A stretch of 58,540 nt of DNA. Origin: a bacterium. Its GTDB lineage: Bacteria; Bacteroidota; Bacteroidia; Chitinophagales; Saprospiraceae. Where the stretch lies: positions 1 to 58,540 of the forward strand of contig JANSXW010000021.1 in the NCBI GenBank assembly GCA_024742755.1. Direction: 5' to 3'. The notes beneath the pieces are model-generated. The model was given only the letters and a program-made list of their open reading frames with translations. It had not been told where the DNA came from and searched no databases. This document shows positions 17,506 to 28,513 of the stretch, piece after piece. Made by a program: the position numbers and the translations under genes. Position 1 is the first letter of the stretch. Every line of letters begins with the position of its first letter.

Positions 17506-18966
17506 ATGCGTATTGGAATCATCGGTGCAGGTATTGCCGGGCTGGCCAGTGCCGTCCGGATGGCTGTGCGGGGGCATGAGGTGGAAGTCTTCGAAGCCAA
17601 TGACTATCCCGGAGGCAAGCTGTCGCAATTTGACCTGCAGGGCTACCGCTTTGATGCCGGGCCCTCCCTCTTCACCATGCCGCAGTACGTAGACGACCTC
17701 TTCCGGTTGGCCGGAGAAGCGCCTATGGAGCATTTTCAATACGACCGGCTGGATACCGTTTGCCACTACTTTTGGGAAGATGGCACCCGCCTGAATGCCT
17801 ACGCCGACCCTGCTGCCTTTGGTAAAGAGGTGGAAGAGAAGCTGGGCGTACCGGCGGAGCGGGTGCACGAGGCACTATCCGACAGTGCTTACAAATACGA
17901 GCTCACCGGGCGGATCTTCCTTGAGAAGTCGCTTCACCGGCTGTCTACCTGGACCAATGCCAAAGTGCTTAAAGCCATGCTGAAAATTCCTGGCCTGGAC
18001 TTGTTCACAAGCATGAACCAGGTGAATGAGCGTTTGCTGAAGGAGCCCAAACTGGTGCAACTGTTCAACCGTTTTGCCACTTACAACGGCTCCAACCCCT
18101 ACAAGGCGCCCGGGCTGCTGAGCATCATTCCGCACTTTGAGCATAAGATTGGGGCCTATTTCCCGAGAGGGGGGATGCATGCCATCACACAGGCCATCTA
18201 CGACCTGGCGGTGCGCAAAGGCGTGACCTTTCACATGGGGCAACCGGTTGACCGTATACTGGTGGAAAATGGCAGGGCGGCCGGGCTGCAGGTGGGAGCT
18301 GCACAGCACCATTTCGACCGCATCATCAGCAATATGGATGTTTTCTTCACGTACAAGAAGTTGCTCCCGGATGCCAGGCACCCACAGCTCACACTGAAGC
18401 AGCAAAAGTCGACCTCTGCCCTGATTTTTTACTGGGGCATCCGGCATAGTTTTGAGGAGCTCGGGTTGCACAATATCTTCTTCAGTGAGGACTACAAGCA
18501 GGAGTTTGCCCTGCTGGAAGCCGGGGAGGTGTACGAAGATCCCACGGTTTACGTCAACATTTCCAGCAAGTGCGAGCCGGGCGATGCCCCGGAGGGCCAC
18601 GAAAACTGGTTTACCATGATTAATGTGCCTTACGACAGCGGACAGGATTGGGATGCCATTATAGACCGGGCCCGGGAGCAGGTCATCGAAAAGGTAGGGC
18701 GGATGCTTGGGGTGGATTTGAAATCCCTGATCGTGTGTGAGGATATTCTGGACCCGAGGAGTATTGAGTCTAAAACCCGTTCTCACCTGGGCGCGCTCTA
18801 TGGCACGAGTTCCAACAACCGGATGGCTGCCTTCATGCGGCATGCCAACTTTTCCAATCGCATAAAAGGGTTGTACTTTTGCGGCGGCAGTGTACACCCC
18901 GGCGGCGGTATTCCGCTCTGCCTGCTTTCTGCTAAAATCGTGGAGGATGTAATGGAAGCTGCCTGA
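17506..18966 (+). CDS. crtD: Carotenoid desaturase of the CrtI/CrtD family, probably CrtD-type
   Basis: 486 residues. The N-terminal FAD Rossmann motif is GIIGAGIAGLASAVRMAVRG followed by EANDYPGGKL. The C-terminal signature CGGSVHPGGGIPLCLLSAKI is the carotenoid-desaturase FAD/substrate motif. The text FDAGPSLFTMPQYVDDLF and the SVHPGGGIPLCLLS ending fit, as I recall them, 1-hydroxycarotenoid 3,4-desaturases (CrtD) better than Bacteroidota phytoene desaturases (CrtI), which tend to read GPSWYWMPD. CruF and CrtZ follow directly, and no phytoene synthase is adjacent. The likely reaction is 3',4'-desaturation of a 1'-hydroxylated gamma-carotene end. An automatic pipeline would probably call it phytoene desaturase, which remains the alternative. 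Confidence 0.8.
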   Translation: MRIGIIGAGIAGLASAVRMAVRGHEVEVFEANDYPGGKLSQFDLQGYRFDAGPSLFTMPQYVDDLFRLAGEAPMEHFQYDRLDTVCHYFWEDGTRLNAYADPAAFGKEVEEKLGVPAERVHEALSDSAYKYELTGRIFLEKSLHRLSTWTNAKVLKAMLKIPGLDLFTSMNQVNERLLKEPKLVQLFNRFATYNGSNPYKAPGLLSIIPHFEHKIGAYFPRGGMHAITQAIYDLAVRKGVTFHMGQPVDRILVENGRAAGLQVGAAQHHFDRIISNMDVFFTYKKLLPDARHPQLTLKQQKSTSALIFYWGIRHSFEELGLHNIFFSEDYKQEFALLEAGEVYEDPTVYVNISSKCEPGDAPEGHENWFTMINVPYDSGQDWDAIIDRAREQVIEKVGRMLGVDLKSLIVCEDILDPRSIESKTRSHLGALYGTSSNNRMAAFMRHANFSNRIKGLYFCGGSVHPGGGIPLCLLSAKIVEDVMEAA

Positions 18967-18994
18967 GCAATCCCTGAAAAATGAAGATTAATCC

Positions 18995-19666
18995 ATGACA
19001 AGTAAATCTCTGGAAGCCCCTAACTGGAAGTTCCTTGGCCTGCAATCGGCAGATTTGTCGATTGCGGTGCTGTCGGTTTTATACCTGGTCGGTATTGTAG
19101 GTATTTTGCTGCCTGTCCATCCGGACTTTATCCTGCTCACGCCCCTCAACCTGCTGGTTTCGGTGGGGCTGGTGCTGTGGCATCACGGCGAGTGGCAGCG
19201 GAAGACGATACTATACCTCCTGATTGCCTACCTGGCAGGCTTTGGGGCAGAGTTGTTTGGTGTGCAGACCGGGCTGCTGTTTGGCGATTACGCCTATGGT
19301 CGGGTGCTTGGGCCTAAGATTTGGGGCACGCCCCTCATGATTGGCGTGAACTGGCTCATGCTCGGCTACTGCGCCGGCATCCTGAGCAATACACTGCTTG
19401 GGCAGCGCAGCTTCTGGCTTCGGGGCACGCTGGCCGCATTGATGATGGTTGGCCTGGATGTGATGATAGAGCCGGTGGCAATGGCCTACGGGTTCTGGTC
19501 CTGGGAGGGCGATGTGGTGCCTCTGCAAAATTACCTCGGCTGGCTGGCCGTGGCATGGCCCCTGGAACTGCTCTTTGCCTACTGGCACCCCGGGCGGCGC
19601 AACAAAGTGGCTGTGGCGTTGTTTTGCCTACAAATCATCTTTTTTGCAGCCCTGCTGATTTTTTAA
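18995..19666 (+). CDS. cruF: CruF-type carotenoid 1,2-hydratase (Caroten_synth family)
   Basis: 223 residues with about seven transmembrane helices. The family signature is clear: GFGAELFGVQTGLLFGDYAY followed by GRVLGPKIWGTPLMIGVNW, and later GLDVMIEPVAM. In characterised members this integral membrane protein adds water across the 1',2' double bond of the linear end of gamma-carotene or lycopene derivatives. It starts 28 nt after the desaturase gene and ends 21 nt before crtZ, so the three genes form a tight operon. Confidence 0.85.
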   Translation: MTSKSLEAPNWKFLGLQSADLSIAVLSVLYLVGIVGILLPVHPDFILLTPLNLLVSVGLVLWHHGEWQRKTILYLLIAYLAGFGAELFGVQTGLLFGDYAYGRVLGPKIWGTPLMIGVNWLMLGYCAGILSNTLLGQRSFWLRGTLAALMMVGLDVMIEPVAMAYGFWSWEGDVVPLQNYLGWLAVAWPLELLFAYWHPGRRNKVAVALFCLQIIFFAALLIF

Positions 19667-19687
19667 ACTTCAATCGTTAGGACACAA

Positions 19688-20182
19688 ATGAATGTACTCC
19701 TTTATTCACTGATCACCCTGGCAGCCGTAATTGGTATGGAGTTTATGGCCTGGTTTGCGCACAAGTACATTATGCATGGCTTTCTGTGGAACTGGCACGA
19801 AGACCACCATAAGCCTCACCACGAAAAGGACGGTTTTTTTGAAAAGAACGACCTGTTCTTCCTGGTTTTTGCCATTCCAAGCGCGATTTCCTACATCGTT
19901 GGCTTAGCCGTACCGGGTTATTTCTGGCTGCTGTTTGTCGGCATCGGGATCTCTATTTACGGTATGATTTATTTCCTGATTCACGATGTATACATTCATC
20001 AGCGTTTTAAGTGGTTCCGGCAGCTCGACAGCAAGTATTCCCGGGCCATCCTGCGGGCGCACGGTGCTCACCACGCCAAGCGCGAAAAAGAAGACGGAGA
20101 GTCTTTCGGACTGCTGATCGTCAATCCAAAGTACTTCCGAAAACGTAGCGCGTGGGCAAAAGAAGAAGCCAAAGCAGGTTAA
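19688..20182 (+). CDS. crtZ: Beta-carotene (beta-ring) hydroxylase CrtZ
   Basis: 164 residues, typical for bacterial CrtZ. The di-iron histidine motifs are all visible: HKYIMH (25-30), HEDHHKPHH, HDVYIHQRF and HGAHH. Four hydrophobic segments match the membrane hydroxylase fold. It adds a hydroxyl group at C3 of the beta-ionone ring. As the last of the crtD-cruF-crtZ genes it would hydroxylate the cyclic end, while the first two modify the linear end of the same molecule. Confidence 0.93.
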   Translation: MNVLLYSLITLAAVIGMEFMAWFAHKYIMHGFLWNWHEDHHKPHHEKDGFFEKNDLFFLVFAIPSAISYIVGLAVPGYFWLLFVGIGISIYGMIYFLIHDVYIHQRFKWFRQLDSKYSRAILRAHGAHHAKREKEDGESFGLLIVNPKYFRKRSAWAKEEAKAG

Positions 20183-20248
20183 ACCTGCCATCAGGATTAG
20201 CATCTGTGCCGCAGTATTGGTATTTTTGGAAGACAAGACCTCAAAACT

Positions 20249-20812
20249 GTGGGAAATAAATACTTAGCCAAGGTTAACCAATCGCTCAGCGAGCCTGTCC
20301 CGGAACATACCAATATGGATGACAACCTCCGGGCTATACTCAAAGTGGTCCGTCCGCTCAGCGAAGACTTGCGTGAAGAGAAGTTCTATTTGAACAAGCC
20401 CTGGCTGGAGTTCAGGGACGATGAAAACTTCCACGATGCCATCCTTCACTTTTTTAATGAGGAAAACGAGTACCTGAGGTCCACCAATGGCGATGTAGAA
20501 GCCGGGGAGTGGCGCTACCTGAGCAGCTCCAACAAGCTTATGATCAGTTTAGATGAAGAAGAACCTTCAGAACTGTACGACCTCGCTTTCCTGGACCCGG
20601 AGTTCTTCATTTTATCCAAGCACGGCGACAACAAGAAGCTTGGGCGCCCTGAGTACCTGGTCTTGCTGCACGAGCGCGTCGGGAAAAATCTTGTCTGGCG
20701 GGAAGCGATGGAGAAGCTGTTCAACAAATACCGCAACAACAATAGCTTTCTGATAACCTTCACCCTCATCGTTCTGGCATTAATTGCCCTCGTGGTACTG
20801 TTGTCTTATTAG
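20249..20812 (+). CDS. Tail-anchored protein of unknown function
   Basis: 187 residues from a GTG at 20249, or 165 from ATG 20315 (MDDNLRAILKVV). The cytoplasmic part has AGEWRYLSSSNKLMISLDEE and LYDLAFLDPEFFILSKHG. This resembles one sheet of a lipocalin-like domain, but the match is loose. A single hydrophobic helix (FLITFTLIVLALIALVVLLS) ends the protein, the layout of a tail-anchored membrane protein. It lies 66 nt after crtZ and may be the last gene of that transcript. Function unknown. Confidence 0.6.
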   Translation: MGNKYLAKVNQSLSEPVPEHTNMDDNLRAILKVVRPLSEDLREEKFYLNKPWLEFRDDENFHDAILHFFNEENEYLRSTNGDVEAGEWRYLSSSNKLMISLDEEEPSELYDLAFLDPEFFILSKHGDNKKLGRPEYLVLLHERVGKNLVWREAMEKLFNKYRNNNSFLITFTLIVLALIALVVLLSY

Positions 20813-20901
20813 TATAGTGTGGCTGGCGGTTTTGCGCGCACTTGCTGTCCGGTCGTTAACGCCATCTAATAGCAGCCGCCCCTGACCGGCAAACGAAACA
20901 G

Positions 20902-20941
20902 AAAGCGCCCACTTCACGATGATTCGCGAAGTGGGCGCTTT
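20902..20941. terminator. Bidirectional terminator
   Basis: Perfect 14-bp stem, AAAGCGCCCACTTC (20902-20915) with GAAGTGGGCGCTTT (20928-20941). It sits between the convergent plus-strand carotenoid-side genes and minus-strand sucD, and A/T runs at both ends suit either direction. Confidence 0.8.
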
Positions 20942-20964
20942 AATATGTAACTTTAGGGTTTAAC

Positions 20965-21837
20965 TTAACCCTGCAGAGCTTTCTTCATCGTCTCACCGAT
21001 AGTGGCAGGAGACTTCACGACGTGCAGGCCGCATTCCTCCATGATTTTCATCTTGGCTTCTGCGGTATCCTCTGCACCGCCAATGATGGCACCGGCGTGG
21101 CCCATCGTACGGCCTTTGGGAGCCGTTTGGCCGGCAATAAAGCCAACTACAGGCTTCGTGCCATGCTCTTTGATGTAGCGTGCTGCTTCAGCTTCCATGC
21201 CTCCGCCAATTTCACCAATCATGATGATGCCATCGGTGTCAGGGTCGTTCATCAGCAACTCTACTGCTTCCTTAGTGGTGGTGCCTACGATAGGGTCGCC
21301 ACCGATACCGATGCAGGTAGATTGGCCCATGCCAGCCTTGGTCACCTGATCAACGGCCTCGTAAGTCAGAGTGCCTGAACGGGAGACAATGCCAATACGC
21401 CCCGGGTTGTGGATGAAGCCCGGCATGATGCCGCATTTTGCTTCGCCCGGTGTGATCACGCCCGGACAGTTGGGCCCGATAAGGCGGCAGTCGCGGTCTT
21501 CGATGTAGGCCTTGACCTTAACCATGTCCTGTACAGGAATACCTTCCGTAATACAGATGATCACCTTAATGCCGGCATCAGCTGCTTCCATGATCGCGTC
21601 TCCTGCAAAAGCGGGTGGCACGAAAATGATAGAAGTATCTGCGCCTGCATCCTTAACGGCATCTGCAACAGTATTGAAAACCGGCTTTCCAAGGTGCTCC
21701 TGACCGCCCTTTCCCGGCGTTACGCCCCCTACGAGGTTGGTGCCATACTCGATCATTTGCTCGGCATGGAACGAGCCTTCCTTCCCGGTAAAGCCCTGCA
21801 CAATGATCTTAGAATCCTTATTGACAAGAACTGACAT
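20965..21837 (-). CDS. sucD: Succinyl-CoA ligase (ADP-forming), alpha subunit
   Basis: 290 residues, full length. The CoA-binding Rossmann region starts [18 protein letters not shown] and continues with [23 protein letters not shown] and [14 protein letters not shown] are family signatures. The phosphorylated histidine is His247 in [13 protein letters not shown]. With SucC it makes ATP/GTP in the TCA cycle. SucC is not in the window, so the subunits are encoded apart. It is the last gene of the minus-strand run eno, divIC-like, sucD and starts 29 nt after the divIC-like stop. Confidence 0.97.
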   Translation of the reverse strand: MSVLVNKDSKIIVQGFTGKEGSFHAEQMIEYGTNLVGGVTPGKGGQEHLGKPVFNTVADAVKDAGADTSIIFVPPAFAGDAIMEAADAGIKVIICITEGIPVQDMVKVKAYIEDRDCRLIGPNCPGVITPGEAKCGIMPGFIHNPGRIGIVSRSGTLTYEAVDQVTKAGMGQSTCIGIGGDPIVGTTTKEAVELLMNDPDTDGIIMIGEIGGGMEAEAARYIKEHGTKPVVGFIAGQTAPKGRTMGHAGAIIGGAEDTAEAKMKIMEECGLHVVKSPATIGETMKKALQG

Positions 21838-21866
21838 AACTATGGTTTTATCGATTGTTGTTGATC

Positions 21867-22184
21867 TTAATCTTCAATTTCCTCAATGATGAATACATCT
21901 TCGTCCCGCTTTTTCATGTAATACTGCTCGCGGGCAAATTTTTCTTTATTGACTTCCAAATCCAGGCGTTCCTGTTTGGCTTCCTCTATTTTCTCTTCGT
22001 ACATCGCTTTGTCGCGGTGCATCTTATTGACGGTGCGCTGCAACTTGATTTGGGTCAGCACGCCGTGATTGTCAAAGAATACCATCCAGCCCAGGAACAG
22101 CGCCAGTGTAACAAAGTATTTGTTCCTCACGGGCGCAGGCAGTTGCTCCAACAGGGGCTGTAGCGGGTTGCTTATTTTTGCCAT
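21867..22184 (-). CDS. Septum formation initiator (DivIC/FtsB-like)
   Basis: 105 residues with the standard bitopic layout: short cytoplasmic start, one transmembrane helix (about 23-38, [15 protein letters not shown]), then a periplasmic coiled coil with heptads (about 45-85) and the conserved tail [20 protein letters not shown]. The family bridges late divisome proteins (with FtsL and FtsQ/DivIB). It lies directly after eno, a neighbourhood also common in other phyla. Confidence 0.9.
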   Translation of the reverse strand: MAKISNPLQPLLEQLPAPVRNKYFVTLALFLGWMVFFDNHGVLTQIKLQRTVNKMHRDKAMYEEKIEEAKQERLDLEVNKEKFAREQYYMKKRDEDVFIIEEIED

Positions 22185-22202
22185 GACAATCGGTTTATAA
22201 AG

Positions 22203-22247
22203 TTAGTGGGCCTGACGAACATACGAAGATGAAGGCAGACCCACTAA
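22203..22247 (-). terminator. Inverted repeat between eno and the divIC-like gene
   Basis: TTAGTGGG (22203-22210) pairs with CCCACTAA (22240-22247) across a 29-nt loop, with no T run. It may be a weak attenuator or an mRNA-processing hairpin inside the run of genes. Confidence 0.35.
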
Positions 22248-22285
22248 TTATCTCAGAAAAAAGAGGGCTTGACCCGGCACAACAG

Positions 22286-24756
<2,471 letters not shown>

Positions 24757-24775
24757 TAACTTGAGGAATTTCGCG

Positions 24776-24806
24776 CAAAGATAAGGCACCGGGGGCTAAT
24801 GGCAAA
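24776..24806 (-). promoter_or_regulatory. carA promoter
   Basis: On the minus strand TTTG (24803-24806), a 19-nt spacer and TATCTTTG (24776-24783) match the Bacteroidota primary-sigma consensus exactly. Transcription would start near 24769, giving a leader of about 13 nt. Confidence 0.7.
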
Positions 24807-24886
24807 GCGAGACTGGCTATAAACCAGGGGCGGGGCACCACAAACTGCGACGCCCCGCCATCATGCCGGTGCTAGGGTAGGCTGCG

Positions 24887-25996
24887 TTACTCAGAAATGA
24901 CGCGGAACTCCGTGCGCCGGTTTTTCTGATGGTCGGCCTCAGAGCAGGTGACTCCGTCCTTACAGCCATTAACCAGGCGGGTTTCTCCATAGCCTTTGGC
25001 TACAAGACGGCTGCGGGAGATGCCTTTGCCTGCGAGGTAGTCTACCACAGCTTGTGCCCGGCTTTGAGAAAGCGACAGGTTGCTGCTGGCGGAGCCTCGT
25101 GAGTCTGTATGCGAGTTGATTTCAATTTTGATGAGCGGCTTGGCCTGCATAAGCGCCAGCAGTTTTTCGTCAATGATACGGCGGGAATCGCTGGTCAGGC
25201 GTGCGCTGCCCAGTTCGTAAAATACGGGCAGTACGTTTAGGCTTGTCAGCTCGCAGTCGATTTCTTCCCAAACAGAAATCCCTCCAGCTTTCTTAAGCAC
25301 CCGGCGCGTCTCAGTAACATAAACAGGGTCAACCTTAACTTCACGTACGGTCTCATCCTTCACCAGCACTTGCTTGGTAATGGTACGGTACTCCGCAGGG
25401 ATTTCCACCTCCTCAACACGTGCTGCACTGACCAGCTCCTGCTTGGTAATGGTGATGGTATTGCCGCCTTTTCGGGCTGCGGTGTAGCTGGCATCCGCCG
25501 TTAGAGTCTCTATAGCTACTGTTGCGGTTTGGGCTGGGTGTTCCACATAGCACAGTACCATACAGTCTCTGGGGTCTTCCGACTGGCAGTTGCTCATCGC
25601 GCGCTGATACTCATAGCTGGAGTAAGCGGCCTGAGTCTCTACTTCCTTCGTGCCTGGTGCAAAAGCAGCAGCTTTAACGGTGACTTCATTGTAGGCATCC
25701 TCTACCTGCACCTGCTCTGTTACGGTTTTGAATTCCGCAGGCACATAGACATACTTCTTCGTTGCAGGCTTAATAAGGATGCGCTCCTCCACTGTTTTGT
25801 ACTCAGCAGGGACAACCTCCAGCTGGGTATACCCGGGGCGCTTCAGCACCTGCACCTCTTCCGTGCCCCATTCGTCAGGGCTTACGCAGCGCACATAGCA
25901 TTTGCCAGGTTCCGGATTGGGCGGCAGGCCTGTGTCCTGAGCAGAAACGCTCGCTGAGATCATCACAGCAAAAGCCAGAATCATTAGTTTTCTCAT
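24887..25996 (-). CDS. OmpA-family envelope protein with PAEY/F-type repeats
   Basis: 369 residues from ATG 25996 (MRKLMILAFAVMISASVSAQ), which supplies a clean signal peptide. The middle (about 45-250) carries repeats built on PAEYKTVEERILIKPA, PAEFKTVTEQVQVEDA and PAEYRTITKQVLVKDE, each followed by an alternating-charge beta strand. A linker with FYELGSARLTSDSRRI opens a C-terminal OmpA/MotB peptidoglycan-binding domain (about 265-369), with NSHTDSRGSASSNLSLSQSR and NRRTEFRVISE. It probably links the outer membrane to peptidoglycan. The role of the repeats is unknown. Confidence 0.9.
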   Translation of the reverse strand: MRKLMILAFAVMISASVSAQDTGLPPNPEPGKCYVRCVSPDEWGTEEVQVLKRPGYTQLEVVPAEYKTVEERILIKPATKKYVYVPAEFKTVTEQVQVEDAYNEVTVKAAAFAPGTKEVETQAAYSSYEYQRAMSNCQSEDPRDCMVLCYVEHPAQTATVAIETLTADASYTAARKGGNTITITKQELVSAARVEEVEIPAEYRTITKQVLVKDETVREVKVDPVYVTETRRVLKKAGGISVWEEIDCELTSLNVLPVFYELGSARLTSDSRRIIDEKLLALMQAKPLIKIEINSHTDSRGSASSNLSLSQSRAQAVVDYLAGKGISRSRLVAKGYGETRLVNGCKDGVTCSEADHQKNRRTEFRVISE

Positions 25997-26400
25997 GTTT
26001 GTTCGAAATAGTTTTAGTGAATGAAAAATGAATGCAATGTTAAAATTGGGCATAAATACCCTGCCGATACTGCCACAACTGGAGGTAGTATCGCAAATTC
26101 GTTTGTGCAAAAATTGGATGGTAACTAGCAGCAACAGCGTATGGACAGAACCGGAAATGAATGCTTAGCACAAAGCCCGCAGCTCTTCAAGGTTGAATAT
26201 ACGTCGAAGCCGTTTGTGTGTTTTTCGGGTGTTGGGAAAGGTGCTGGAAACCCGATTAGGTACAAATGCGATTTTGAGACGCAAGTTTAACCTGAAAGTA
26301 TCAGATACGGAGAGAAAAACATGCTAAAAAGATGTAGTACGGGAAAAGCCACATAAAATTAATCTTTACTTTACAGCTCATCAGCACTTCATTTCAGGCA
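25997..26400. other. 404-nt divergent intergenic region
   Basis: Shared upstream region of the minus-strand ompA-like gene and plus-strand tlpA-like gene. I see no RNA gene and no full consensus promoter. TAACATTG (minus strand, near 26035) is one mismatch from the -7 consensus. Confidence 0.4.
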
Positions 26401-26916
26401 ATGAAAAGATCTTTTGTACCTTTTGGATTATTGCTGTCTTCTCTGTTTGCGCTGTTATTGAGCACCTGCACTGCCGGCAAGGCAGGTCAGGGACAGAGGG
26501 AACAGGCTGTGCCGGATCGGCTGGCCAGGTTGGAGTTACTGGACTTAAACGGCGCAAAGGTGCCCTGGGAGAAATTTGCCGGACGCTCTTTATTCCTCAA
26601 TTTTTGGGCTACCTGGTGCGCCCCCTGTGTAGCTGAAATGGGTACAATTGAACAGCTCCATCGCGAATACGGCGATGCAGTAACATTTGTAGCATTGAGC
26701 AATGAAGCTCCTGAAAAAATCCGGGCGTTTCAGGAAGGGCGTTCACTGTCCTTTTCATTCCTGCAACTTCAGGGGGAATACATTGATGCTTTTGTGGTCA
26801 AGCTGCCGACTACTCTGCTCATTGGCCCCGACGGGCATATTGTTGCCGAAGAAGAAGGCAGCCGGAACTGGTCCTCCCCTGAAATGAGACAGCTCATGGA
26901 GCAATTGCAGCCCTAA
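26401..26916 (+). CDS. TlpA-like thioredoxin-fold protein, envelope-located
   Basis: 171 residues. The hydrophobic N-terminus LLLSSLFALLLSTC ends in a possible lipobox Cys23, although Thr at -1 is unusual, so ordinary secretion is also possible. The thioredoxin fold follows, with the active site WATWCAPC (Cys73 and Cys76) and the cis-proline segment KLPTTLLIGPDG. The family reduces or oxidises disulfides in periplasmic proteins, for example in cytochrome c maturation. The stop codon TAA (26914-26916) is also the left copy of a 3-bp duplication flanking the fold-back element downstream. Confidence 0.88.
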   Translation: MKRSFVPFGLLLSSLFALLLSTCTAGKAGQGQREQAVPDRLARLELLDLNGAKVPWEKFAGRSLFLNFWATWCAPCVAEMGTIEQLHREYGDAVTFVALSNEAPEKIRAFQEGRSLSFSFLQLQGEYIDAFVVKLPTTLLIGPDGHIVAEEEGSRNWSSPEMRQLMEQLQP

Positions 26917-27152
26917 GACTATGTTTGGAGCGGGTTCGTCATGAAAATCAAGGAATTGTGCCCGCCTGCTGTGCCAGCATGGCCGGCAGGGTTCTGGCTA
27001 AATCTTTTTTAGCGCGTTTGGCGGGTGTTTACATCCAGACATTTATCGTCAGGGCCAAATAAGCTAAAAAAGATGACGCCAGAGCCTGCCCCGCATTTCA
27101 GCGGGGTTCATAAGTCCTTGGTTTGCAATAGGAGTAAGCTCCAAACATAGTC
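26917..27152. mobile_element. 236-bp fold-back (MITE-like) element
   Basis: Perfect 15-bp terminal inverted repeats, GACTATGTTTGGAGC (26917-26931) and GCTCCAAACATAGTC (27138-27152), are flanked by TAA on both sides (26914-26916 and 27153-27155). The interior is also an imperfect palindrome: ATCTTTTTTAGC (27002-27013) with GCTAAAAAAGAT (27063-27074), TTTGGC with GCCAAA, and a longer match around GGCAGG...CTCTGGC. There is no coding capacity. It may be a non-autonomous transposable element or a large bidirectional terminator between convergent genes. Confidence 0.65.
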
Positions 27153-27177
27153 TAAGGCTTGCTCCTGCCTGAGTGAT

Positions 27178-28209
27178 TTATTCCCGGTCCACCAATGCCC
27201 GGAATAGCCGCTCGTTTTCCTCCGGCGTTCCCACTGTGATTCGCAGGCAGCCCTCGCACAAGGCCACCCGGGAGCGGTCCCGAACGATGATGCCCCGGTC
27301 TACGAGGTAGTTGTAAGTGCTGGCCGGGTCCTCCACTTTGACAAGCAGGAAGTTGGCATCAGAAGGGTAGATGCGCTCTACGAAAGGCAGTCCGCCCAGG
27401 TACTGCTGCAGCAAAGTGCGCTGGCCAAGCAGTTGCTGCACTTGTGCTACCTGTGCTTCCTGTCCGTCCAATGCTTTTAAGGCCGCCTCCTGAGTCAGTT
27501 GGTTGATGTTGTAAGGGGGCTTCACCTTATTGAAGTACCCAATGATTTCTTCTGATGCAAACGCCATGCCCAACCGTATGCCCGCCATGCCCCAGGCCTT
27601 GGAAAAGGTTTGCAGGACAACGAGATTAGGGTGCTCCGGCAGCAGGCGGATGGCGCTTTCCTGAGCAGAGAAATCAATGTAAGCTTCATCCACTACCACA
27701 ATGCCCGGGAAGCCTTTTGCAAGCTCCCGGATCAGTTCGGGGCGGATGCTGTTGCCGGTCGGGTTGTTGGGGCTGCAGATGAATAGCAGTTTGGAATGAG
27801 CATCGGCAGCAGCCAGCACGGCATCGGTATCCGGTTGGAAAAGGCCGGGCTGCAGCGGGATTTCCTTCACCGCCACATCGGAAATATCAGCGGATACCCG
27901 GTACATGCCGTAGGTAGGGGGCAGGGTGATGATGTGGTCGGCCCCGGGCTCGCAAAAAATACGGAGCAGCAGGTCAATCGCTTCGTCGCTGCCATTGCCC
28001 AGGAAGATGTGCTCCTGGGCAATGCCTTTGAGTGAACTGATGGCCTGTTTGAGCTTCCACTGCAAAGGGTCCGGATAGCGGTTGTAGCCGGTGTCATACG
28101 GGCTCTCGTTGGCATCCAAAAAGACCTCGGCTTTCCCTTTGAATTCCGAACGGGCAGAGGAGTAGGGGGTGAGGCGGCGGATGTTGGGGCGGACTAGGTT
28201 TTGTATCAT
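27178..28209 (-). CDS. hisC: Histidinol-phosphate aminotransferase
   Basis: 343 residues, PLP fold type I. The start has the arm motif FLDANESPYDTGYNRYPDP. Then come GNGSDEAIDLLLRIFCEPG, PNNPTG (about 147-152), VVVDEAYIDF and the PLP lysine Lys204 in TFSKAWGMAGIRLGMA. The arginine motif RDRSRVALCEGCLRITVGTPEEN is near the end. It converts imidazole-acetol phosphate and glutamate to histidinol phosphate. It is third in the order hisG-hisD-hisC but is separated from hisD by a decayed toxin-antitoxin module of about 300 nt. Confidence 0.96.
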   Translation of the reverse strand: MIQNLVRPNIRRLTPYSSARSEFKGKAEVFLDANESPYDTGYNRYPDPLQWKLKQAISSLKGIAQEHIFLGNGSDEAIDLLLRIFCEPGADHIITLPPTYGMYRVSADISDVAVKEIPLQPGLFQPDTDAVLAAADAHSKLLFICSPNNPTGNSIRPELIRELAKGFPGIVVVDEAYIDFSAQESAIRLLPEHPNLVVLQTFSKAWGMAGIRLGMAFASEEIIGYFNKVKPPYNINQLTQEAALKALDGQEAQVAQVQQLLGQRTLLQQYLGGLPFVERIYPSDANFLLVKVEDPASTYNYLVDRGIIVRDRSRVALCEGCLRITVGTPEENERLFRALVDRE

Positions 28210-28252
28210 AGGAACTTTTGTTGTATTTTGATTTGTTCTTAAAGAAAAACTG

Positions 28253-28513
28253 ATGACTGTAAAAACAGATCGGCTTCAACTAATCGCTTTGATCGCATCG
28301 ACAGAGGATGAGCAACTTATTGCTGAACTGAAAGAAACTGCTGAGCGCTGAAAGGTCTTGCAATATTTCAGTGAACCTATCCGCGACTACGTTTCTGTGG
28401 ATGAACTCGCTCAGGAACAAAGTTACGACCTGCAAAAGGCGCTTTCCACCCGGGGTGCTTTGGATATTGATATAGCAGAGTATTCTGAATTGTTAAGACT
28501 ACTGGAAGAATGA
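28253..28513 (+). pseudogene. Decayed antitoxin gene (type II toxin-antitoxin remnant)
   Basis: One frame of 87 codons from ATG 28253 to TGA 28511-28513, broken only by TGA at 28349-28351 after ETAER. The position probably held a TGG or similar codon. The text before it (STEDEQLIAELKETAER) and after it (DELAQEQSYDLQKALSTRGA and ALDIDIAEYSELLRLLEE) reads as one small acidic, helical antitoxin of the kind paired with PIN toxins. The final TGA overlaps the ATG of a PIN-domain start (ATGA), the classic toxin-antitoxin junction. It lies antisense to the his operon, between hisD and hisC. Confidence 0.7.

Noticed and set aside
17875..18897. 340-codon minus-strand frame
   Set aside because: Antisense to the carotenoid desaturase gene, with no recognisable motifs.
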